From positions 62,001-126,000 of the forward strand of contig JASJOS010000008.1 of the NCBI GenBank assembly GCA_030068525.1: a DNA stretch of 64,000 bases, given 5' to 3'. Position numbers and translations under genes: made by a program. Source of the stretch: Xanthocytophaga flava (GTDB lineage: Bacteria; Bacteroidota; Bacteroidia; Cytophagales; 172606-1). Shown here in pieces: positions 28,484-35,023 of the stretch; positions within the stretch are counted from its first letter, which is position 1, and each line of letters begins with the position of its first letter. The notes beneath the pieces were generated by a model. That model was not told the origin of the DNA. It did not search any database and saw only the letters and a program-made list of their open reading frames with translations.

Positions 28484-28923
28484 TATAAAAAAAAACTATT
28501 GTGTATATGCTAAGGAAGTTATCTGACAGCTTAAACTGGCAACAAGGCATTATTTTTTATGTATATATTAATTACTTTAGAAAGATATACTATCCTGGCA
28601 ATGTAAAAATACCACGTCAAAAACTCTGTCATAATGATATACTGTATAGCAATTACTATAAATAGAGGTAATGCATTAGACAGCATTACATTTTTAGAAC
28701 TTATACTGTCTTTCAGAAACTTATTTTGACTATAACAGGCATTTTATGAAAAAAAAGCAACTAATTCGTGCAGAGTTAACAAATATTGCCTAAAAACAGA
28801 AACAATTGCACCAAAAAATCCTAATACATGAGTCGGTTGTAATTCTTATATAAAGAATACACTTTTGAAACAACAGACACTTCGTTTTTTACTATTTTTT
28901 TCACTACTGACTAGGATCACATT
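28484..28923. other. Divergent promoter region between two CheB genes
   Basis: A 440-nt AT-rich spacer between the leftward CheB-CheR fusion and the rightward CheB. It must hold both promoters, but I cannot fix a convincing -33/-7 pair, and none of the repeated palindromes found from 30.1 kb occurs here. Confidence 0.4.
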
Positions 28924-29934
28924 ATGAACAGACATGATATTGTTGTGATTGGGACATCAGCAGGCGGTCTGGAAACTCTCATTACACTAATTAGTCCATT
29001 AGAAAAGAACTTACCTGCTGCTATCTTTATTGTGCTGCATTTATCTGCTGCCTCTTCTGCAGAAAGTATTGTAGCTACCCTTCAAAAGCACACCATACTC
29101 CCATGCAAGGTTGCTGAGGCAGATGAATCTATAACCTATGGAACTATTTATCTGGCACCGGCAGATTGCCATATGTTACTAACAGACAATCACATTCGTC
29201 TGACCAAAGGACCACGTGAAAACGGATTTCGTCCCTCCATTGATACATTGTTCCGTTCCGCAGCAGCTTATCATGGTTCCAGAACGATTGGAGTTATTCT
29301 AACCGGAATGTTATATGATGGTATTGTAGGAATGGATGCTATACGGCGTAGCAAAGGGATCACGATTGTTCAGGACCCTTCTGAGGCTACCTATCGGGAC
29401 ATGCCTGGAAATGTTTTGCTTCAGATGGATGTGAACTATAATGTACCTGCAGTGGAGATAGGTATTTTAGTTAACGAACTTGTATATCGACAGGTAGAAA
29501 AACATCCGATTCCGGATGATATAAAGGCTGAGGCCGCTATTGTAGAAAGAATTACAACTTCCACTGAAAATGTAGAAGAACTTGGCGAACGGTCTGCATT
29601 TATCTGTCCGGATTGTGGAGGTCCATTGTGGCAGATGAAACATGGCAATGTAGTTCGCTTTCGTTGCCATTCAGGTCATGCCTATGTTGCGCAAACTCTT
29701 CTGGAGGACAAAGACAGACAACTGGAAGAGACCTTATGGATGGCGATGCGAATTCTGGAGGAGCGGAAAAATATGCTAATTTCTATGGTCAATCAGATGG
29801 AGGTTAGTACTGCTGTTCAAGCCATTTACGAAGAAAAGATTGAGGAAGTTGATGAATACGTAAATCGTATCAAACGGGTGATAATGCAGGATATAAGTAC
29901 ACATGAAGTACTGCGGAAACAAACAGAAGAATAG
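28924..29934 (+). CDS. CheB-type protein-glutamate methylesterase with zinc ribbon
   Basis: A 336-residue protein with a CheB catalytic domain at about 1-185: Ser in VIGTSAGGLETL, His in IVLHLSAASS, Asp in ILTGMLYDG. The usual SGMGxDG is changed to TGMLYDG but keeps the Asp. There is no N-terminal receiver. A zinc-ribbon-like module at about 225-257 (CPDCGG ... RCHSGHAY) follows, then a helical tail. This receiver-less CheB plus Cys-rich module is found in non-flagellated bacteria. It could deamidate or demethylate a target of the nearby CheR. It is divergent from the CheB-CheR fusion. Confidence 0.9.
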   Translation: MNRHDIVVIGTSAGGLETLITLISPLEKNLPAAIFIVLHLSAASSAESIVATLQKHTILPCKVAEADESITYGTIYLAPADCHMLLTDNHIRLTKGPRENGFRPSIDTLFRSAAAYHGSRTIGVILTGMLYDGIVGMDAIRRSKGITIVQDPSEATYRDMPGNVLLQMDVNYNVPAVEIGILVNELVYRQVEKHPIPDDIKAEAAIVERITTSTENVEELGERSAFICPDCGGPLWQMKHGNVVRFRCHSGHAYVAQTLLEDKDRQLEETLWMAMRILEERKNMLISMVNQMEVSTAVQAIYEEKIEEVDEYVNRIKRVIMQDISTHEVLRKQTEE

Positions 29935-30093
29935 TTATTTTCTTTAGTGTGCTTATACTTTTCATTTTTAAGGAAAGGATCTTGGCTCGATAGCGAAGGC
30001 CTGTTCAAGCCGCGATTCGCAATGCTCTGCATCAGTAAAGAGAAATATTTTTTGAGGAAGATACTAGAGGCTATCTATTCCTCTTTTTTGCGT

Positions 30094-30159
30094 TAAATAC
30101 CTGTTTTGGTAATTGCGTATTTATCCTCTTTTATACATAAATCCGAAGTATGAACTTTG
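30094..30159 (+). promoter_or_regulatory. Palindrome-promoter P1
   Basis: TAAATAC (30094-30100), 16 nt, GTATTTA (30117-30123), then exactly 32 nt to TTTG (30156-30159) in GAACTTTG. CCTCTTTT just after the palindrome sits where a -33 box belongs. It faces a stretch with no convincing gene but with a strong terminator, so it probably drives a non-coding RNA. Confidence 0.65.
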
Positions 30160-30163
30160 TAGA

Positions 30164-30348
30164 GTCCTTACTAAGAGTAGGTAAGGAAACAGTACTGGTT
30201 TATAATCTATTACACAGATTTGTAGAATGGGCAGAAAGAGAGATAAATAGCCAGATACACAAACATTTCATAAAGGACATAAGGTTTATGTATATATCAG
30301 CATAAATGGGTTTACGAAAAAGCCTCTCTGATTCAGAGGGGCTTTTTT
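30164..30348 (+). ncRNA. Candidate small RNA (unit 1)
   Basis: Inferred transcript of about 185 nt from promoter P1 to the terminator at 30317. It opens with a small hairpin (TCCTTAC/GTAAGGA, 30166-30188) and ends in the strong terminator. A 51-codon frame begins at ATG 30150, but that ATG is upstream of the predicted start site, so translation from it is unlikely. No homology is known to me. Confidence 0.4.
30317..30348 (+). terminator. Strong intrinsic terminator of unit 1
   Basis: AAAAAGCCTCTCTG/CAGAGGGGCTTTTTT stem with a 3-nt ATT loop and a six-T tail. The loop region CTGATTCAG recurs in the terminator at 38467. Confidence 0.85.
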
Positions 30349-30431
30349 ATCTGTTTCTGATTACAGGGAGAGTAATTGGATACTTCCTATATCCCGGACA
30401 AAAACGTAAACACACTTACATAGAATAGGAA

Positions 30432-30800
30432 ATGAAATTATTCAGATGGCAGATAAAAATTCAGAGTGTTTATATTTTGATAACAGCCTTATGGCCATTG
30501 ATAGATATAGAAACTTTTATGATGATAACCGGATATAAAACAGATATCTGGCTGGTAAAAACAGTAGGGGCTCTGCTTATACCTGTTTCGTTAACACTGG
30601 GAAGCTTTTTGTTTGTCCATACAGATGCCAGGCCTGCATTCCTGCTTGGGGCATTGACAGCCCTGGCATTTATCTCTGTGGACTTCTATTATTCTCTTAC
30701 AGATGTAATCTCCAATATCTATATGCTAGATGGTGCAATAGAGATTCTCTTTTTGCTGATCTGGATATATCTGAGTACCCAGACTAACAAAAGTAGCTAA
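30432..30800 (+). CDS. Small four-helix membrane protein
   Basis: A 122-residue integral membrane protein with helices at about 9-27, 42-62, 68-86 and 97-116. It begins MKLFRWQIKIQSVYILITALWPLI. No charged catalytic residues stand out and I recognise no family with certainty; similar short proteins in Bacteroidota are annotated only as membrane proteins. It starts 84 nt after the terminator of unit 1 and converges with the next operon. Confidence 0.65.
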   Translation: MKLFRWQIKIQSVYILITALWPLIDIETFMMITGYKTDIWLVKTVGALLIPVSLTLGSFLFVHTDARPAFLLGALTALAFISVDFYYSLTDVISNIYMLDGAIEILFLLIWIYLSTQTNKSS

Positions 30801-30838
30801 CATACTTTCTCCAATAGAAACTATACATTTAGAGCAAG

Positions 30839-31348
30839 TTACAGCCAGTTAGTCTTTTTCTTCTTTCTTGTTAGCTGGTATAGTAAACCGGCTGCAACTG
30901 TTGTAACTAAGACTCCTGTAACAACTTTTTGAATAGCACCCTTTTTGTTGTATTTGAGTTCCGCATTCCAGCCACGTTCTGCAAATATATTCGGAATATG
31001 GCCATGTAGCAGATCCGAGGCAATACCTTCCCACACATTGATACGGTCTGCCAGTATCAGTGATAGCCAGTGACCCCAGTTGCCCTCACTATATGTAAAG
31101 GCATGCCGACGAATAAGGCCACTCAAACCTGATGGAGGAGACGATGTACCAAAAACAGAAGTCAGACCAGGACGTTCATTGGAATGTAGTATCTCCACTT
31201 TGCTTGGCTGCTGTGGCGGTTTGGCATACGAAAGGCGTTGGTGGTCATCACCTGTATACTTCTTAATTGGATAGGTTGGTTCATTTTCCGGATCAGCATC
31301 TATTCCCCATCCCTTGATATGGGAATAGTCTTCAGGTTTTTTTTTCAT
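30839..31348 (-). CDS. Conserved hypothetical protein with C-terminal anchor
   Basis: A 169-residue protein. The first 75 residues are polar and Pro-rich (PEDYSHIKGWGIDADPENEPTY), followed by an amphipathic helical part (HAFTYSEGNWGHWLSLILAD). One membrane helix near the C-terminus (about 143-160, VVTGVLVTTVAAGLLYQL) is followed by a lysine-rich end, which suggests a tail-anchored inner-membrane protein. It lies 24 nt downstream of the alcohol dehydrogenase, so the two form an operon. I assign no function. Confidence 0.7.
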   Translation of the reverse strand: MKKKPEDYSHIKGWGIDADPENEPTYPIKKYTGDDHQRLSYAKPPQQPSKVEILHSNERPGLTSVFGTSSPPSGLSGLIRRHAFTYSEGNWGHWLSLILADRINVWEGIASDLLHGHIPNIFAERGWNAELKYNKKGAIQKVVTGVLVTTVAAGLLYQLTRKKKKTNWL

Positions 31349-31372
31349 GATAGCTCAGGTTTATGGTTAATG

Positions 31373-32530
31373 TTAGGCTCTTGCAGAAGGAGGTATAAGT
31401 ATTGTCTTGATACAGTTGTCAAGCTTGCGGGAAAAAATATGATAGGCATCTGATACTTCTTCCAACGGTACACGATGGGTGATAATTTCTTTCGGATTGA
31501 GTCGTCCGGCACGTATATGTTCAATAAGCTTTGGTAACAGCCGTTTCACAGAGGCCTGATTGGCCCGGATGGTAATACCTTTGTTGACCACATTGCCAAT
31601 CGGAATCAAATTACCTGTAGGACCATATACACCCACAATAGAAACAATCCCTCCTTTCTTAACAGAGTTAATAGCCCAATGCAGAGCTGTTGCAGAACCG
31701 GCCTGTAGCAGTGTTTTTCTGCCTGTAATGGTTTGAAGTGTACTACCTGCTGCTTCACAGCCTACCGCATCAATACATACATCCGCACCAAAATAATCCG
31801 TTGTCTTTTTCAAAAATAGTACTGGATCAGATAATGAACGGAAGTTATAGGCTTCACATTGAGCAAATCTTTGGGCAAATTCCAATCGATACTCCAGCTG
31901 ATCAATGATAATCACCCGACCTGCTCCGAAAAGCCATGAACATTTTGCTGCCATAATGCCAACAGGTCCGGCTCCGAAGACTACCACTGTATCCCCCTCT
32001 TTAATACCACCCATCTCTGCAGCCTGATAACCCGTTGGAACTACATCTGTAAGCAGGACAGCATCATCCAGGTCCAGATCCGGAGGAATTACCATTGGAC
32101 CTACATCCGCAAATGGAACACGTACATATTCTGCCTGTCCGCCATCAAAGCCACCAGCTGTATGAGAATACCCAAAAATACCACCTACTGCAGTAGCTTC
32201 CGGATTGGACTCATGGCAGTTTCCATATAATTCCTGTTTACAGAAAGGACATACACCACAGGCAATATTAAAGGGTACCAATACATGATCTCCGACCTTC
32301 AGGTTTTTGATGGAGGAACCGACTTCGACGACTTCTCCTGTAAATTCATGGCCAAAGGTTGTTCCTACACGGGTATCTGGCACAAGACCATGGTATAAAT
32401 GCAGATCAGAACCGCATATACAAGACCGGGTAACCCGAACGATTGCATCTTCAGGATGCTCAATGACGGGATCAGGTTTGTTGCGGTCAGCACGGACCCG
32501 AAAAGGGCCCCGAAAATTCATAGCAATCAT
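31373..32530 (-). CDS. Zinc-dependent alcohol dehydrogenase family protein
   Basis: A 385-residue medium-chain dehydrogenase. The catalytic zinc site shows Cys in RSCICGSDLHLYHG and the GHEFTGEVVEVG motif. The structural zinc lobe is CGVCPFCKQELYGNCHESN. The nucleotide loop is VVFGAGPVGIMAAK, and an acidic residue after the next strand (VIIIDQLEYR) favours NAD. The closest known types are glutathione-dependent formaldehyde dehydrogenase-like enzymes. A start at MNFRGPF, three residues in, is equally good. It leads an operon with the anchored protein downstream. A palindrome of the 30-45 kb family lies 333 nt upstream in the same direction. Confidence 0.93.
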   Translation of the reverse strand: MIAMNFRGPFRVRADRNKPDPVIEHPEDAIVRVTRSCICGSDLHLYHGLVPDTRVGTTFGHEFTGEVVEVGSSIKNLKVGDHVLVPFNIACGVCPFCKQELYGNCHESNPEATAVGGIFGYSHTAGGFDGGQAEYVRVPFADVGPMVIPPDLDLDDAVLLTDVVPTGYQAAEMGGIKEGDTVVVFGAGPVGIMAAKCSWLFGAGRVIIIDQLEYRLEFAQRFAQCEAYNFRSLSDPVLFLKKTTDYFGADVCIDAVGCEAAGSTLQTITGRKTLLQAGSATALHWAINSVKKGGIVSIVGVYGPTGNLIPIGNVVNKGITIRANQASVKRLLPKLIEHIRAGRLNPKEIITHRVPLEEVSDAYHIFSRKLDNCIKTILIPPSARA

Positions 32531-32862
32531 AGGAAGTAACTAGTTGAGGTGTATAAATGAATAAACTACAGTATTACAGCCTGTTAACGAATTGGTTATA
32601 AGCTTTTAGGCTGCTTTAACTTTCGCATTAAGGCGATAAAAAATGTACCTTTCTCAGATAATTTTTTGAGAAATTCTCCTTTGCCTCAATTAGAAAGACT
32701 TTAACAAATAAGAAAATAGCTTGTATTCTGTTTTCGTTAGGTTAAATAATTACTTCTACAGGTAGATAAAGCCTGTATAGGATGAGCTAGGTCATATGGG
32801 CTCTCGTTATAGACCAAAGGGAGTCTATACTCTCAAGTTGTCTATGTTAGGATGATATGTGC

Positions 32863-32892
32863 TAAATACTCAATTTTAAAAACAAGTATTTC
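32863..32892 (-). repeat. Palindrome copy 7
   Basis: The same 30-bp layout (TAAATAC, 16 nt, GTATTTC as read on the plus strand). The asymmetric core TTGTTTTTAAAATTGA matches the family in the minus orientation, pointing to the alcohol dehydrogenase operon. No TTTG occurs 32 nt away, so its promoter role is doubtful. Confidence 0.5.
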
Positions 32893-33024
32893 TATCAGTA
32901 AGTTACGTATTAATTCCAGACCTGGGATTTATAAAGATGGGGAACAGGTGGGAGGTTTATCTACAGAAGAAGGTCGTGGTGTATAAAATCTGGTATATAA
33001 AAAAGAGGATCTTGCGAAAGAGAG

Positions 33025-33047
33025 GCAATTCATAGAGATAGAATTGC
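33025..33047 (-). terminator. Weak stem-loop after the RES gene
   Basis: GCAATTC/GAATTGC, 7 bp with a 9-nt loop, just downstream of the RES-protein stop. The following CTCTCTTTC is only partly T-rich. Confidence 0.35.
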
Positions 33048-33051
33048 AGTT

Positions 33052-34359
33052 TTATGAAAGTTGGTTTTCCAAAAATACCAGATAATTTTGTGTGTAGATG
33101 AGTTCAAGCTTACCAGCATAGGTATTCAAATAAAGACCACCATTAATTTTCATATCTTTATAGAGTTCCAAGCGTTGAGAAATGTCTGCAAGGGTTCTTC
33201 TCAGATACGCACTTCTGATAGTGTCTGGTCTATCAGATAGTTGCTGTTCAATATGATGGATCTTATGGTGTATTTTTTCCTCCAAAACTACCTTATCAGA
33301 CAGACCAAAACCTTTCTGATCTTTTACAGTAATCTCAAACATATCAAGAAGATTTTCATCATAAAGAGAATCTTCCTTGTAGGTAGTAAACCATACCAGA
33401 TTGTCCTTGAAACGTAAGTTGGGAAAAGGCATAGAATATGTTATCTTTTGTTCGGAAAAGCTGGTAGACGAGAATATAATACCGTCATATTGGTGCATAC
33501 GCAACACTTCTGTAAATAGCTGGGGAATGACATATTCTTCACAGAAGGCACTACCATTCTCCCTTCTGGGAAAGGTACATACATGAGATAAGATTAATTT
33601 GCGAAAGCAACCTGTCAAATCTGAAATCAATGCCTTTTTTTGTTTCATTGGTGGTTTAGGGTTTGAATCTGTAAGAAAGGCAATCTGCTCATTGACTCCG
33701 TTAAAAAGTAAATTGGTAATGTTAAATAGCTTGGGTTGTCTGGAATGGATTTGATTCAAATCCATAGGATGGAAAGCAAAGGATGCTACATAGGGTTCAT
33801 GTGTGTTTAGATCTCCCTGATTAAACTCAAAATAGATGTCGGCAATACTGGCTCCCAGATATAAGAAAGGAATTCCGGAAAAGCTAAAACGCTGATTCTT
33901 TACTTTGTGTCGTGTGTTGTAAGGTATATGATAAAACTTTTTCTTACCTGTACCTTTTAGGTCAGTACCTCGGAAAAACAGGCTTAGATTCAAGATATCT
34001 TCTTCAAATAACAAATTGTATCGTTCCAGAAGGTCCTGATATTTGAGAGTCGATAGAAAGTGTTTTCCGCGTAGAAATAGGAAATAACCGTCAATGACTT
34101 CCTCAAAAATCTGTTTTGCCACCGGCTCTTCTTTCTGGATGGTTTCACACACCAGTGTAAGCCACTCATTCACAGATTGGTTTTTTCGCAGAGAGCTGGG
34201 CAGATAATGAGTAGGAGAGTCAGGTTTACATTGTCGTAAATGTTGAAAAAATTGTGTCTTGTATTCTTTTATAACATGCTCAAACCGATCATAGCCTTTT
34301 CGGGCTTTTTGTTTGAGCTGATAGTGAAATTCATCAGTGATAAAATCATAGACATGCAT
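33052..34359 (-). CDS. RES-domain protein with helical N-terminal region
   Basis: A 435-residue protein. The central part resembles a RES domain (NAD+ phosphorylase/ADP-ribosyl fold): an Arg in LSLFFRGTD, then RFSFSGIPFLYLGASIADIYFE (given here in two parts: RFSFSGIPFLYLG and ASIADIYFE), and later LRMHQYDGIIFSSTS. The first 130 residues are helical and charged, like the N-terminal domains often joined to RES. Classical RES toxins are about 150-230 residues with a neighbouring Xre antitoxin; here neither size nor partner fits, so it may be a defence or housekeeping variant. A palindrome copy lies about 200 nt upstream. Confidence 0.65.
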   Translation of the reverse strand: MHVYDFITDEFHYQLKQKARKGYDRFEHVIKEYKTQFFQHLRQCKPDSPTHYLPSSLRKNQSVNEWLTLVCETIQKEEPVAKQIFEEVIDGYFLFLRGKHFLSTLKYQDLLERYNLLFEEDILNLSLFFRGTDLKGTGKKKFYHIPYNTRHKVKNQRFSFSGIPFLYLGASIADIYFEFNQGDLNTHEPYVASFAFHPMDLNQIHSRQPKLFNITNLLFNGVNEQIAFLTDSNPKPPMKQKKALISDLTGCFRKLILSHVCTFPRRENGSAFCEEYVIPQLFTEVLRMHQYDGIIFSSTSFSEQKITYSMPFPNLRFKDNLVWFTTYKEDSLYDENLLDMFEITVKDQKGFGLSDKVVLEEKIHHKIHHIEQQLSDRPDTIRSAYLRRTLADISQRLELYKDMKINGGLYLNTYAGKLELIYTQNYLVFLENQLS

Positions 34360-34521
34360 AGCGGAAATAGTAAAAAATGATACTGTATTAAATGATACTG
34401 TATTTGAATAAGATGGTAATAGTAATCAGCTATATATATGCAGGTTAAGTCTTTCAATGAACCTGTCTCTAAAAAAACTCGAGCAAGAGTGAGACACGCC
34501 AAATAGATAAAAACTGATTCT

Positions 34522-34590
34522 CAAAGTATATTCTTTCTGTCTATCAGCTTTTGACTACGTTAAATACTCAATTTTAAAAACAGTTATTTA
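34522..34590 (-). promoter_or_regulatory. Palindrome copy 8 with possible -7 box
   Basis: Read on the minus strand: TAAATAA, 16 nt, GTATTTA, then 35 nt to TTTG (34525-34522) in TATACTTTG. The core CTGTTTTTAAAATTGA is nearly identical to copy 7. It points at the RES-domain gene 163 nt further on. The 35-nt spacing differs from the 32 nt of the other copies. Confidence 0.45.
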
Positions 34591-35023
34591 TACTGATTGG
34601 AGTGAAGTGGATGGATTTGTATAGAGTGAGGAAATTTTGTGGAATTGTAGAAGAACTGACTACAAAAGTCTGATATTCTGATAGAACCATATTGAATGCT
34701 GTAAAAGGTCTGAAAGCCCTAAACTTCGGGACCGATGTTGGTAAATAGTGAGTCTTTACAAAAAGGCATTCCGCGTTGGCTCTGTACGTTTCACAGCAGT
34801 ACATTGTCTCTTATCAAACTACAACACCTCAGTCCTTGAGCAGACTACGAAATATACGAGATTCTTGAATGTGAGGCAGAGTACAACAAGGATATAGATT
34901 CTGATGACTGGAAAATTAGATAAGAAAAGCATTCACTATCGAAAAACTCATTTCTAGGCTTTATTTGATAGTGACTTTCTCCTTTTAAGGGATTTGAAGT
35001 CATTAGTAACTTCTGTTGAGTGA
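34591..35023. other. Intergenic region, no supported gene
   Basis: Between palindrome copy 8 and the PAS/GAF gene stop. A leftward 76-codon frame (34574-34804) overlaps the palindrome and lacks coding character. I see no terminator or promoter I would defend. Confidence 0.3.

Larger units (their letters stand above)
32531..33051. other. Intergenic region holding palindrome copy 7
   Basis: The 520-nt spacer holds the palindrome at 32863-32892 and, next to the RES-gene stop, a small hairpin. A TTTCTCA...TTGAGAAA stem near 32650-32675 is the only other structure. No gene is supported. Confidence 0.4.

Noticed and set aside
30150-30305. A 51-codon frame (MNFVESLLRVGKETVLVYN) in unit 1
   Set aside because: Its ATG lies upstream of the -7 box of P1, so the predicted transcript would not contain the start; possible only if another promoter is used.
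33052-34359. Classical RES/Xre toxin-antitoxin pair
   Set aside because: The protein is twice the usual length and no Xre-type antitoxin gene is adjacent.
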